Virus record (IMG/VR): IMGVR_UViG_3300030099_001934 | Span: 1-55,631 of that record | Source: a virus | Strand: one strand, 5' to 3' | DNA: 55,631 nt | Part shown: positions 42,955 to 51,446 of the stretch, in pieces | Layout of the letters: every line of letters begins with the position of its first letter | Position numbering within the stretch: the first letter of the stretch is position 1 | The notes under the pieces: generated by a model | What the model was told of the DNA's origin: nothing | What the model saw: only the letters and a program-made list of their open reading frames with translations | Database searches by the model: none | Translations under genes and position numbers: made by a program

Positions 42955-45767
42955 TGTGTAGCCTCCTGTTGAAAGTTATAATCTTGTAAGAAAAAAGGTT
43001 TGTTCTCATTATGAGCCGATAGTGATTGTTGTAAAAAATCTTGTGTCCAATCCGCCCCTTCTTTCATTGGAGTTCCATGTATTTGTTTTTCATGCTCTAC
43101 TCCGCCAATATCTCTCATGTATCTACCGTTATCAGATTCCGAAATTGGTTTATTCACTAATTCTCTAATATGGTCGTAATCAGTTACACTCGGCATACCT
43201 TCTTTGTCTAACACAGAAGCCCAAGCCCCGCTTGTCTCGGCGTAGTGTCCGGGTATTTTCAGATTTTCAAACATGTGATTTTTAAGAGCATTCTTACCTT
43301 CTCTACTTCCATCATGCGCTGTTACCGATGACTTGAACCCCTGCTCTCTTTGAGAATAAATGTGTGCGGCATCAACAAAAGGGTCTTCGTCATTGTCAAT
43401 CATATCATAACGATGGTGTTTTTGCTCTTCTTGTAGGTCATCAGCGTTTTTGTATTTAGCGTGACCTCCCGCAGCCTCGTATGAAATATTCATAGCATCG
43501 GCTACTTCTCCGTAGAGTTCAGGTTTGGCATCCATCCCCTCCTTTGGTAAACTTACCCACGAATCTTTAGTTCCAAAATATTCATTGAAGTTTGCTTTTA
43601 GTAATTGATAAGCGATTTCTATTGGCTCTCCACGATTAAGGCCGAATCCTCCAGCCATTCTTGAAGCAAACCCGGCACTCTGATTGTATTTTCTATGAAA
43701 ATTACCATGAGGGTCTTCAACATTCCAATGGTCATATTCTTCGGCCATTTTATCTAACGCTACTTTTGATGGATGAAGCGGGTTTTCAAAGTCACTTTGT
43801 AATTTCATTTGCTCTTCATGTGGCATAGCACTTACCTTTGCTGATGCATCATGGTAGTGTTGAATGTAACGAAGGTATTCATCAAATGCTTCTTCAGGGT
43901 AAAGGTGGTGTTTATCCGGGTGAAACATGCCACTGTAGTTTTCTGTTTCTAATTCACCACTTACAGGGTCATTCCAATATGAAGGAGGGGAGTCGGCAAT
44001 AGTATCAACAATTGCTCTTTGTTTATCGTGCAATTCATCATAAGACAATAATGGGTAGCCTAAGTCAAATGCATCTTCAATGTAATTATTTTTCCTATCA
44101 TCATTTTTAAGGAGTTGATAAGGGATGTCCATTGGTTCGCTTGCTACTTTACGAGCGCCCCCTCTTCTGCGAAGCCTTTTTTTGTCACGGAGGTGTTCAT
44201 CCATACCTATGTCAAGTTCTTCAGCCCTTCTTGTAATAGCATCCATAGCATAAGACGGAGATATTCTTTCATCGTAAGGAACAAACCCTTCTTCAGTTGG
44301 TGAAGTAAATTGCCCTGTTATTGCTCTAAATCCAGCATCTCCTACTGTGGTATTCCAATCACGGTTGTATTCTTGAGGTGTCATTGGTAATCCTATTTCA
44401 TCCATTAATTTTCTTTGATTCATCAAAGCCATAGTCTCCCAATCAACTGCTCTAAGCATTTCACGAGGAGTTCTTATTCCAACTTTACCAAGTCTACGAC
44501 CCTCTCCCCATTTGTGGTTTAGGTCTTCAAGTCCTTGAGCATGACCGAGTTCGTGTAATTTTCTCCAGTTATCAGTAAATTGAGCATCACCAAATGATGC
44601 AGCCTCTGTATGAGGGTCAAAGATAGCAAGATGCCCAGTGGTATAATTTCTATTCTTTAAGTCAGAATAGTTACCATACTGCCCACCAAAGTAATACGGT
44701 TCATATCCATAATGTGCAAGTAACTCATCTACTTGAGCAGTCATATCGGCTAATTCTCTACTGTATGGTAGAAAAGGCTCACCAACTTTACTTGTATCTT
44801 GTGTCCCGTAATGCTGCATTATTTCCCAAAAACGAGGGTCATTCTTGGCTGCGTGTTGTCCTGATACATCAACCTTAGAATCTTTTAACAACTGATAAGC
44901 AATCTCCATTGGATTACCTGCTAATTTTATATCATAGTCTGACGGAGATAACGCTGCTGGGTGTATCATATCGTGAACATCATATTGCTCAGCACAATTA
45001 TAACAAAGGTGATGAGTGTAATCTTTTGTAAAAGTTGGATTTGTATAACGAAGAGATATGAGGGCATTGGGGTTAGGGCAAAGAGTGCAAGCCTCATTTA
45101 TGTAAGGTGAAGACCCAACACTCCTCAGTTCTACTGGATGGTCAGCATCGTGAGCAGCCATTTCTTTGAGTAGTTGAAAAGCAATCTCCATTGGTTCACC
45201 AGTTTGCACTGATGCACCACGGCGAGCCATATCCATAGCCCGTTGTTCTTGTGCTTGTTTTTTCTGAGCAGCATTTGCTTGCGATTGCTGCGCTAACTGC
45301 ATACCGATTTTTTTGTAATCGGTTTTCTTACCAGCGCTTCCACTTGGCTCTTCAGGTTCAGGCATTTCAGCCGCTGGTTCAGCAGCAGGTGGTTCAGGAG
45401 TAGTAACCTCGGCACTCGGCATCTTTTCTCCCAGTTTAGGTTTAGGAGCAACAGACTCTACTGCCTCAGATGCGCCTTTAGCGGCAGTCTTAGCAGCACT
45501 GGTAGCACCTTCAGCAGCACCTGCTGCCTCTGTTACTGCACCGCCACCTTTGACACCGACTTTTGCTTTGAGATTTTTTAGTCCAGTGCCTACTTTAGCC
45601 CTGAGATTTTTAGCACCAGTTTTCAAAGCACCTTTAACACCCTGCGAGGCTACTGCTTGACCTACTTTTGAAGCGCCAAGTTTTGCTGCTAATGGTGCTA
45701 ATTGTAAAAACTTCTCAATATCATCCTCGGAATCCCACGGAACAAAGTCGTAGTTTTCACTCGGCAT
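42951..45767 (-). CDS. Polyprotein-like multidomain protein with four LLK motifs and a metzincin-like domain
   Basis: 938 residues. An Ala/Lys/Pro-rich first 188 residues are followed by four copies of the shared motif, each before a different segment: EPMEIAFQLLK (191-201), NPMEIAYQLLK (285-295), EPMDIPYQLLK (544-554) and EPIEIAYQLLK (714-724). Segment 1 has a CxxC pair (C227/C230, C255/C258). Segment 2 has HELGHAQGLED (405-415), which fits the metzincin zinc site HExxHxxGxx[HD] with Asp415. Segment 3 is unassigned. Segment 4 has GGHAKY, AHDGS and GHYAETSGAW, a layout I recall from phage proteins of uncertain function. It may be cut into parts by the prohead protease (inference). Confidence 0.75.
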   Translation of the reverse strand: MPSENYDFVPWDSEDDIEKFLQLAPLAAKLGASKVGQAVASQGVKGALKTGAKNLRAKVGTGLKNLKAKVGVKGGGAVTEAAGAAEGATSAAKTAAKGASEAVESVAPKPKLGEKMPSAEVTTPEPPAAEPAAEMPEPEEPSGSAGKKTDYKKIGMQLAQQSQANAAQKKQAQEQRAMDMARRGASVQTGEPMEIAFQLLKEMAAHDADHPVELRSVGSSPYINEACTLCPNPNALISLRYTNPTFTKDYTHHLCYNCAEQYDVHDMIHPAALSPSDYDIKLAGNPMEIAYQLLKDSKVDVSGQHAAKNDPRFWEIMQHYGTQDTSKVGEPFLPYSRELADMTAQVDELLAHYGYEPYYFGGQYGNYSDLKNRNYTTGHLAIFDPHTEAASFGDAQFTDNWRKLHELGHAQGLEDLNHKWGEGRRLGKVGIRTPREMLRAVDWETMALMNQRKLMDEIGLPMTPQEYNRDWNTTVGDAGFRAITGQFTSPTEEGFVPYDERISPSYAMDAITRRAEELDIGMDEHLRDKKRLRRRGGARKVASEPMDIPYQLLKNDDRKNNYIEDAFDLGYPLLSYDELHDKQRAIVDTIADSPPSYWNDPVSGELETENYSGMFHPDKHHLYPEEAFDEYLRYIQHYHDASAKVSAMPHEEQMKLQSDFENPLHPSKVALDKMAEEYDHWNVEDPHGNFHRKYNQSAGFASRMAGGFGLNRGEPIEIAYQLLKANFNEYFGTKDSWVSLPKEGMDAKPELYGEVADAMNISYEAAGGHAKYKNADDLQEEQKHHRYDMIDNDEDPFVDAAHIYSQREQGFKSSVTAHDGSREGKNALKNHMFENLKIPGHYAETSGAWASVLDKEGMPSVTDYDHIRELVNKPISESDNGRYMRDIGGVEHEKQIHGTPMKEGADWTQDFLQQSLSAHNENKPFFLQDYNFQQEATQ

Positions 45768-45819
45768 TAACTAACGCCAAGTCGTGCATGAACAAAAGCA
45801 TATCGCTTATGAAGCGACA

Positions 45820-46170
45820 TCAATAGTTTGACCTAAAGAAATCCCAAGCCTTCATCATTGGGTGTTGAGGTGGTTGTGGTGGCTGGGACATATTTCCCAT
45901 AGTAGCACCTTCACCAACTGGGCCTTGAGGTGGTTGCATTGGAGGAGTGCGTGACTGAGCACTCATAATTTGAGTTAGTTTCTGATACATGTCTTCAGCC
46001 GCTTGTCGCATGGCTGGGTCGGGTGAGTTTTCATTGTCAAGAACAAATTGCCTCATTTGCCTGAGTCGGATAGCCTCCTCCGCTTTTCCTTTTTGTAACA
46101 AACTATCGTGCGCTATATCAAACAAATGTTCGTTTTTAAGAATGTAAAATGCGTCAGCGAAAGCGGTCAT
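45820..46170 (-). CDS. Short helical protein with LLK-type motif
   Basis: 116 residues. It begins MTAFADAFYILKNEH, a variant of the shared motif. A helical core (IRLRQMRQFVLDNENSPDPA) and a Pro/Gln/Met-rich linker follow, and it ends with MMKAWDFFRSNY, a helix of similar amphipathic type. This is one of the smallest members of the tagged set. Function unknown. Confidence 0.65.
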   Translation of the reverse strand: MTAFADAFYILKNEHLFDIAHDSLLQKGKAEEAIRLRQMRQFVLDNENSPDPAMRQAAEDMYQKLTQIMSAQSRTPPMQPPQGPVGEGATMGNMSQPPQPPQHPMMKAWDFFRSNY

Positions 46171-46208
46171 CGTTTATCCCACGATGTTGCTTGATAAAAG
46201 AGTAGCGG

Positions 46209-47822
46209 TTAGTAATTCAAAGAATATAACATGTTACGGTATCTTTGTGAATGGGGGTTGTCACCAAACTCATACAAGCGTTTTTGCTCAGGAGGGGTAT
46301 TCATCCAATTCAAAGCAGCGCCTATGTCTTTGTAGCGTTGGTTGTCATTATCAATAGTCTCTCTAAGTTGTCTATATTGTGTTATGTTAGGAGTATATTC
46401 ACCGAAAGATTGAGGGTCAAGGAATAATTTTTCCTCCATCTCATTCCACGGTTTGAACTGCTCCTTATCATGATAGAGTTGAGTAAAAGAATCAAATTGC
46501 ATTGGTGGTATTTGTTTGAACCGCTGCGCTAATTTGTGATTTGTAGCCTCTTGCATACTTTCAGCGGATGGTCTTAGAAAACTTGGAGTTCTTCTTTTTT
46601 GGTAAATTGTATTTTTTGATGTAACCGGGCCAGCCATTTGACCTAAAGTGCGACCAAAACGCCGTAATTCATGTTCATGACCTACATAGGGGTCAATTGC
46701 TACAAGATTTCCGTCTTCATCATAACCTACATTTTCTTCGTTATCAATTATGTCTCCTATATCTAACGCTCGCCCAAGCGGTGATTCAGTAGAAATTACA
46801 TGATGAAGGTCAAGTAAGTCTCGGTCAAACTTACCCCTCATTCTGTTAAACTCATCCATGTCATCAGGTTCAACAAGATTATTTGGTATTACATTATCAC
46901 TCCTGTCTACTTTTTTTTGCTCGGTTGGAAAAAAGCGAGGGTTGTTTGAACTAATCGGTGTCTCAGGAACAATAGGATAACCGAGTGACGCAAGAGCATT
47001 TAATATAGCCAAAGATGATTTACTTTCGGCTCTACCATAATTAGAAGGAATCTTCTCTACTGTGTTGTCACCAATGAGAGCATATCGGTTAGCACCATAA
47101 CTTATTTTGCCTTCTCTATTATCTCGCCAATCATTAAAAAATGGGTGACCTCCTTCAATTCCTTCAGCATCTACAAACTGGTAAGGTTTACCGTGACTTG
47201 GATTAAGAATCCATTCATTTGGCCCTATCTTTAGTGCTCTTTTCCAAAAGTCAAGTGTCCTATCATCTTTAGCAATCAGTTGAGGTTTGTATGGTTTTTT
47301 CGACTCATTGTTGTAAGGGTGAGTATAGTGTTCATCACCGTCAGGAGTTTTTCGCACCCATGATGTTTCATGTGCTCCATCAATCACGCCTCTATCTACC
47401 ATCTTTTCCCAAAAACCAATTGCTGGTGGGTCTACATGTGTGACATGCACATCGTATGGGTTTTCGTGAATGTCTGTTTCTTCATCATCTCTAAGAGTAT
47501 CAATAAGTTCACTAAGATATTGAGTGCCTCTACCTTGTCCTTGTGCAAACTCGTTATCTCTAATTTCGTAGTGAGAGATAAGCCAATTACCCTCACTGTG
47601 GTCAGGTTTGACTATGGCACGAGCCAATCCATCTTCGGACTCCCACGCTTGCTGAAATGAGTTAGGGTCTAAAGCCCACGACATGTGTTCAAGCATGTCA
47701 TAACGAGGATTCATGGGAGGGTCTTTTACTATACCCTGTTCGTCTCTTTCAAAATCCCCAGTCCCGTCACCATACCACATAGGTGCTTTAATTAAAGACC
47801 ATGCGGTATCAAAAGGTGACAC
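46209..47822 (-). CDS. Tagged protein with GNAT-like and kinase-like segments
   Basis: 537 residues from GTG 47822. The N-terminus MSPFDTAWSLIK is the shared motif. Residues about 50-145 resemble a GNAT acetyltransferase: HYEIRDNEFAQGQGRGT (84-100, the acetyl-CoA binding motif with Q-x-x-G-x-G) and IGFWEKMVDRG, as in motif B. Residues about 245-380 look like a degenerate kinase fold: VEK with Lys257, DIIDNEENVGYDEDGNLVAI (357-376) and Asp377. Both parts could modify host molecules after entry. The GNAT part is moderately supported and the kinase part weakly. Confidence 0.65.
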   Translation of the reverse strand: MSPFDTAWSLIKAPMWYGDGTGDFERDEQGIVKDPPMNPRYDMLEHMSWALDPNSFQQAWESEDGLARAIVKPDHSEGNWLISHYEIRDNEFAQGQGRGTQYLSELIDTLRDDEETDIHENPYDVHVTHVDPPAIGFWEKMVDRGVIDGAHETSWVRKTPDGDEHYTHPYNNESKKPYKPQLIAKDDRTLDFWKRALKIGPNEWILNPSHGKPYQFVDAEGIEGGHPFFNDWRDNREGKISYGANRYALIGDNTVEKIPSNYGRAESKSSLAILNALASLGYPIVPETPISSNNPRFFPTEQKKVDRSDNVIPNNLVEPDDMDEFNRMRGKFDRDLLDLHHVISTESPLGRALDIGDIIDNEENVGYDEDGNLVAIDPYVGHEHELRRFGRTLGQMAGPVTSKNTIYQKRRTPSFLRPSAESMQEATNHKLAQRFKQIPPMQFDSFTQLYHDKEQFKPWNEMEEKLFLDPQSFGEYTPNITQYRQLRETIDNDNQRYKDIGAALNWMNTPPEQKRLYEFGDNPHSQRYRNMLYSLNY

Positions 47823-47828
47823 ATTAAA

Positions 47829-48437
47829 TCAGCCTCTCATTTCTTCTCTTGTAGGATGTGTGATTTTGTGACTTGGTTGAAGACCATATCCTGACATGTT
47901 TCTTCTGTATGCTTCAGGATATTGATTGATAAAACGGCTTGAGTCAAATGGCCCTCCTCGTGCAGCCCTGTCAGGGTTGTGAGAGACTTTATCAGAATCT
48001 TGGTAGCCGGTTCGGACACTACCTACCGGAAAGAAACGCTGGTTATACATGGCTCGGTTAAACTCCGGGCCTTGAGCGATACTCATTCCAGCCTCATGAT
48101 ATTCTTCGGCTGGCATGGGCGGGCTACCAAATATCTCAGCGTGTTCTTTTCTATTTTGGTCTATCTGCATATCAATATCTCTACCCATATCCAAGTTCAA
48201 GTTTGGTGAGATACCTTTGTGTCCGTGGTAATCATCAGTCCTTCGCTGTAACATACCAAGAATAGCAGGGTGAACAGTTCCCAGTGAGCGAGCACCGTAG
48301 CGGTCAATCTCAGGCCTGTTTTCATAATTTAACTCGTAGTCATCAACGACATTTTCACGAGGAGTGCGCTCTACGAACATCTGTTGCTCAGGTAGTGCTT
48401 TTAGCAAGTTCCATGCTTGTGTAAATGCGTCTGTCAT
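47829..48437 (-). CDS. Hypothetical protein with LLK-type motif
   Basis: 202 residues. I take ATG 48437, with AGGGA about 9 bases upstream, giving MTDAFTQAWNLLKALPEQQM, the best match to the consensus motif. The rest is polar and Pro/Arg/Gly-rich with no recognised domain (FDSSRFINQYPEAYRRNMSG). It lies between two other tagged genes with very short gaps. Confidence 0.65.
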   Translation of the reverse strand: MTDAFTQAWNLLKALPEQQMFVERTPRENVVDDYELNYENRPEIDRYGARSLGTVHPAILGMLQRRTDDYHGHKGISPNLNLDMGRDIDMQIDQNRKEHAEIFGSPPMPAEEYHEAGMSIAQGPEFNRAMYNQRFFPVGSVRTGYQDSDKVSHNPDRAARGGPFDSSRFINQYPEAYRRNMSGYGLQPSHKITHPTREEMRG

Positions 48438-48442
48438 ATTAA

Positions 48443-49570
48443 TCAATCCCTAAACTCACTCATAAAGTCAGGCTGCATGTTTTCGGGTAGCCTTCGTAAT
48501 TGAGGAGCAATTTCATACATTTGAGCCATAGGTGAGCCGGGTTGAACATTAACTGGATAATTCCCGCTGCGCCCTCCGTATGGGAACTCAAGACTATTAG
48601 ACAATGCAGTTTTCTGTCTCCTTCGCCCTGTATCTGTTGCTGTTCCACCCGATGGTCTTGCTACATAGTCTCCTGAAAAATTATCGCCCGGAACAACACC
48701 TTGCGCTTCATGAGCATCTTTACTGTGCTCTATTTGTTCACGGTAACTTCGGGTCGGGGACATACTTACCTTACCTTGAGGCCCGTAATGTGAATAGGGT
48801 CTATTATCACCACTTTCCGGTAGGTAGTAGTCTTGTTCAAGTTTATGTGGTTCATCCGGCTGCTGTCGCATAAAATCAGGTGCTCCTCGTTGTTCGTTCC
48901 TTTCACGAATCAAGCGAGCAATAATTGGGTTCATTGTGGTCATTTGTCCCGGCATACTCTCACGCCTATTCATAGGATAGGCTGAACTATAATTCGCCAT
49001 TTCACGAATGTTCAGTTCAGGGTCGGCTTTCAACATAGTCCAAGCCTTTGTGAATGGTATACCGTAGTCGTCAGCGAGTCGTTGTAGTTCTGATTCTCTA
49101 ATCCTACCGTATGGGTTATCTTCGCTAAGTGGTCTTGGTGCTACTGTTGGGTGCATCGGCATACCAATTTCTCTTGGGCTTCTTTGAGTCCTCGCTCCAC
49201 GAGTTACCGGAGGCATTAGAGGTGGATTAGGAGGTAGAGTTCGTGGGCCTCCAGCAGTTCTTGCGTATGGCTCGGCATTCATAGGTCGCTGAGATTGAGG
49301 GTTAAGTGGTGGTAGACCCAAATGCTCCCTGTTGGCTTCAGCCATAAACGGATTCAAAGCCGCAAACTCTTCAGTAAAGATAGGTATGTTAGGGTCAGGG
49401 TGGTTAGGGTTGAATGGTATTGGTGCGTTTGGTCTACCATAGCGCTGTTTCATTTGCTGCATGTTTGCGAAGTGGCGCATTTGGTCTTCAGGCATACCAG
49501 CATCCATGTGATGAGGCGAAGGCTGCAAAGCCTTCAAGAAGGAGAAAGCATCTGAAAAAGCATCGGCCAT
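48443..49570 (-). CDS. Pro-rich protein with two LLK-type motifs; first gene of the leftward block
   Basis: 375 residues. It begins MADAFSDAFSFLKALQP, with a second copy inside at about 169-180 (IPFTKAWTMLKADPEL). The sequence around both copies is Pro/Met/Asn-rich and probably disordered. It is the first gene of the leftward block after the non-coding region at 49.6-50.1 kb. ATG 49570 has no SD, which fits a near-leaderless transcript from the TATA-like site near 49602. Confidence 0.65.
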   Translation of the reverse strand: MADAFSDAFSFLKALQPSPHHMDAGMPEDQMRHFANMQQMKQRYGRPNAPIPFNPNHPDPNIPIFTEEFAALNPFMAEANREHLGLPPLNPQSQRPMNAEPYARTAGGPRTLPPNPPLMPPVTRGARTQRSPREIGMPMHPTVAPRPLSEDNPYGRIRESELQRLADDYGIPFTKAWTMLKADPELNIREMANYSSAYPMNRRESMPGQMTTMNPIIARLIRERNEQRGAPDFMRQQPDEPHKLEQDYYLPESGDNRPYSHYGPQGKVSMSPTRSYREQIEHSKDAHEAQGVVPGDNFSGDYVARPSGGTATDTGRRRQKTALSNSLEFPYGGRSGNYPVNVQPGSPMAQMYEIAPQLRRLPENMQPDFMSEFRD

Positions 49571-49591
49571 AGTCAGTCTGATGCGTAACTA

Positions 49592-49664
49592 CTCTATCAA
49601 ATATACGGAAAACCAAAGGACTACGCAGGGGTCAATTTTTTTTTGTAATTTTTTTTTGCTGGAG
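49592..49664 (-). promoter_or_regulatory. Promoter of the leftward block
   Basis: On the minus strand TATATTTG at 49605-49598 lies about 25 bases before a predicted start near 49577, which is 7 bases before ATG 49570. Two A-tracts of nine bases each (49636-49661 on the minus strand) lie further upstream and would bend the DNA. Shared base 12-mer CTGATGCGTAAC at 49578-49589 also occurs before the gene at 51614. Confidence 0.45.
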
Positions 49665-50043
49665 CGCTGTGCGTGATGATAAGAAGCGTAACTAAGCAGC
49701 GTAACTACATGCCTCCGGCTAAGCAGGGCGTAACTAAGCGGCGTAACAAGGCACTGCGGCGCTGCTTGGTGCTGGCCTCGTGCAGCGTGGCGCTCGGCTG
49801 AGTTGCCTTGCCGTAACTAAAGGAGCAGCACAACGCTGCGTAGCAGCGTGGCGCTGCGACCACGGCTTGCATCATGCTATCATGAGGGCAGCGTGTAGCA
49901 GGTGGCTTTCTATAGACCGTGACACTGCTCAGCATCATGCTGCTCGGTGCAGCGTTTAGGTTACGCCGCCTCCCGGTTCGGCATTCAGCGCCATGCTCCT
50001 CCAAGCAGTGCAGCGTTATGCCGCAAGCCACGCCCCTTGACCC

Positions 50044-50073
50044 CCACCCGTATGGGTGGCAACTTAGCCACCC
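50044..50073. repeat. Two overlapping hairpins sharing an arm
   Basis: The arm GGGTGG (50054-50059) can pair with CCACCC (50044-50049, loop GTAT) or, with C50060, GGGTGGC pairs with GCCACCC (50067-50073, loop AACTTA). The two hairpins exclude each other. Position upstream of the promoter at 50131 makes classic attenuation of that transcript unlikely, but a transcript crossing from another start could use it. Confidence 0.4.
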
Positions 50074-50130
50074 TCCTTATGCCGTAGCCTACGCAGCGTA
50101 ACAAGAGCACTACGAGCCTGTAAGAGCCTT

Positions 50131-50150
50131 GTTGATATATAAAGCGGCAT
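50131..50150 (+). promoter_or_regulatory. TATA-type promoter 1
   Basis: GTTGATATATAAAGCGGCAT lies 29 bases before ATG 50179. Nearly identical copies precede three other rightward genes. With archaeal geometry the start would fall near 50162, just before the ribosome binding site AAGGAGG at 50164-50170. Confidence 0.65.
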
Positions 50151-50178
50151 TATATCTCAACGCAAGGAGGAACAAGTT

Positions 50179-50985
50179 ATGTCAAACACTAACCCGATTG
50201 AAGCCATACCTGCGAATACCAACCCATCATGGGTCAGCCTTGCTGAGCCTATGTTTAGCGAGGTGAGCACCTTCTTGCGGTCACGCAAGCAGTCACTCAC
50301 TCTCTCCTTCAACCTTGATGTTGAAGCGGGTATACCCACCACTGATGAGCCAGTTACCTACACTCGTGCTCAAGTGCTTTCCTTTGCTCAAGAGTTGCTT
50401 AGCCACTGTGCTCACCGCACAGATATGTCTCAGTTGCCCGAAGACTGCACCGAGTTGGGTGCTAAAGCAGTTGCCAAGTTCTTGTGTGCCAAGTCCACTT
50501 ACAGCGGCAAGTCTGTCCGAATCGTCATCCGTGTATGCAAGGCTATCCGAAGCCAAGTTCGCCAAGACCGCAACGCTGCTCGTCTTGCTGCTGCTCACGC
50601 TGCTGGCACTCACTGGTTCGCTGATGGAGTCGTAGACAAAGAAGGCAACCCACGAACCTTCGTGTCTCGCCGCAAAGCCCGCAGCGCTTACCTACAGATG
50701 ACTGTTGGCAAGGACTGGAGCAAGCAAGCAAACGCTGCTCAGTTGAAGGTTGATGCACTTGCCTTTGTCCGTCAAGGCGCAGTTGATGCACAGACCGCCG
50801 CTGAGACTCGTGCTGCTGCTAACCCAGCACCTGCTCCAGTAGCCACTCAGTCCAGCGTTTCCGCTAAGGTCACCAAAGCCGACCTCGTGAAGAGAGCACA
50901 AGCACTGGGCATGACCGCAGCAGCAGCCAACAAGATGAAGAAAGCGAAACTCGCAGCGCTCGTAACTGCTATGGAGTCCGTTTGA
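50179..50985 (+). CDS. Ala-rich protein with SAP/HeH-like C-terminus
   Basis: 268 residues. AAGGAGG 8 bases before ATG 50179 and the promoter at 50131 suggest strong expression, and a very strong terminator follows. I do not recognise the N-terminal domain (residues 1-150), which is helical and basic. Residues 175-215 are Ala-rich and flexible. The C-terminus, KADLVKRAQALGMTAAAANK with MKKAKLAALVTAME, resembles a SAP/HeH/Rho-N-type DNA or RNA binding motif. Codon and base use are more GC-rich than in the leftward genes. A nucleic-acid binding early protein is plausible. Confidence 0.65.
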   Translation: MSNTNPIEAIPANTNPSWVSLAEPMFSEVSTFLRSRKQSLTLSFNLDVEAGIPTTDEPVTYTRAQVLSFAQELLSHCAHRTDMSQLPEDCTELGAKAVAKFLCAKSTYSGKSVRIVIRVCKAIRSQVRQDRNAARLAAAHAAGTHWFADGVVDKEGNPRTFVSRRKARSAYLQMTVGKDWSKQANAAQLKVDALAFVRQGAVDAQTAAETRAAANPAPAPVATQSSVSAKVTKADLVKRAQALGMTAAAANKMKKAKLAALVTAMESV

Positions 50986-51033
50986 GTAGGCTCGCAGTGA
51001 CCGTTTTCCAGCCCTAAGAATGACCGAACAAGA

Positions 51034-51101
51034 CCTCAGCCCCACGAGGGGGGCTGGGGCGAACTGCCCCTCACGCCATGCGGCGTGGGGGGCTTTTTTT
51101 T
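51034..51101 (+). terminator. Tandem GC hairpins with T-tract terminator
   Basis: Hairpin 1: CCTCAGCCCC (51034-51043) pairs with GGGGCTGGGG (51050-51059) around ACGAGG. Hairpin 2: GCCCCTCACGCC (51066-51077) pairs with GGCGTGGGGGGC (51082-51093) around ATGC, a 12-base stem with one G-T pair, followed by eight T residues. This is a textbook intrinsic terminator for the 268-residue gene. Confidence 0.8.
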
Positions 51102-51129
51102 ATTTCAAAATCGCTTGTTACGCACGAGG

Positions 51130-51242
51130 GCGAAGCGGCTCGCTTCGCTCGGAGACGGCTAAGCGCCGTCTTTCCCGCAGCCATTCGGCTGCGGGGGATG
51201 CGTTTCCCCTTTCGTTCCATCTACCTATCCATACGGATGGTA
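51130..51242. repeat. Chain of four further hairpins
   Basis: Hairpins follow one another: GCGAAGCG/CGCTTCGC (51130-51148, loop 3), AGACGGC/GCCGTCT (51153-51171, loop 5), CCCGCAGCC/GGCTGCGGG (51174-51195, loop 4), and a weaker TACC-ATCC/GGAT-GGTA (51222-51242). They lie beyond the terminator, so simple termination does not explain them. Possible structured RNA, origin of replication or protein-binding array. Confidence 0.65.
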
Positions 51243-51310
51243 ACCCCAGTAGTGACCTCGCTGCTGAAAATATCTTACTCAACTGCGAGAGACGCACAGC
51301 CCCAGTGCTG

Positions 51311-51330
51311 CTTGATATATACCCCTCGCA
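51311..51330 (+). promoter_or_regulatory. Degenerate TATA-type element
   Basis: CTTGATATATACCCCTCGCA shares TTGATATATA with the other four elements but lacks AAAGCAGCAT. Any transcript from it towards 51614 would carry a leader of about 270 bases. It may be a weak or old copy. Confidence 0.35.
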
Positions 51331-51383
51331 TGATAATTGGCTGCCCTGATTCAACCATGCTTTTTTCCTCGCCCCTATAGTAT

Positions 51384-51422
51384 ACGCATAGTATGCGTTT
51401 ATGATTAGATGCTTAACGCATA
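51384..51422. promoter_or_regulatory. ACGCATA repeat cluster
   Basis: ACGCATA at 51384-51390 faces TATGCGT at 51392-51398 with one base between, a 15-base near-perfect palindrome, and a third ACGCATA lies at 51416-51422. This is the usual layout of a dimeric repressor operator. Confidence 0.45.
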
Positions 51423-51446
51423 GACACGGTAGGGAAAGAGTAGTGT

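Larger units (their letters stand above)
49571..50130. other. GC-rich non-coding region with GCGTAAC and GCAGCGT repeats
   Basis: No convincing gene lies here. The heptamer GCGTAAC occurs at 49583, 49686, 49699, 49728, 49741 and 50096, with near-copy CCGTAAC at 49811 and an inverted copy at 49960. GCAGCGT occurs about seven times. The composition is much more GC-rich than the flanking leftward genes. It divides the leftward and rightward blocks, the usual place for a replication origin, a packaging site or a control region. No tRNA could be folded by eye. Confidence 0.6.

Noticed and set aside
49705-50101. Open frames of 60-108 codons in the GC-rich divide
   Set aside because: Composition is repeat-driven, Cys/Arg/Ala-biased, without SD or promoter; the repeats explain the open frames.
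49571-50178. tRNA genes or tRNA-like structures
   Set aside because: No cloverleaf with T-loop GTTC-type sequence could be found by eye; the repeats do not fit tRNA arms. A tRNA scan should be run to be sure.
51020-51380. Overlapping + and - open frames over the hairpin chain
   Set aside because: They run through the terminator and hairpins; stems create the open frames. No start signal.
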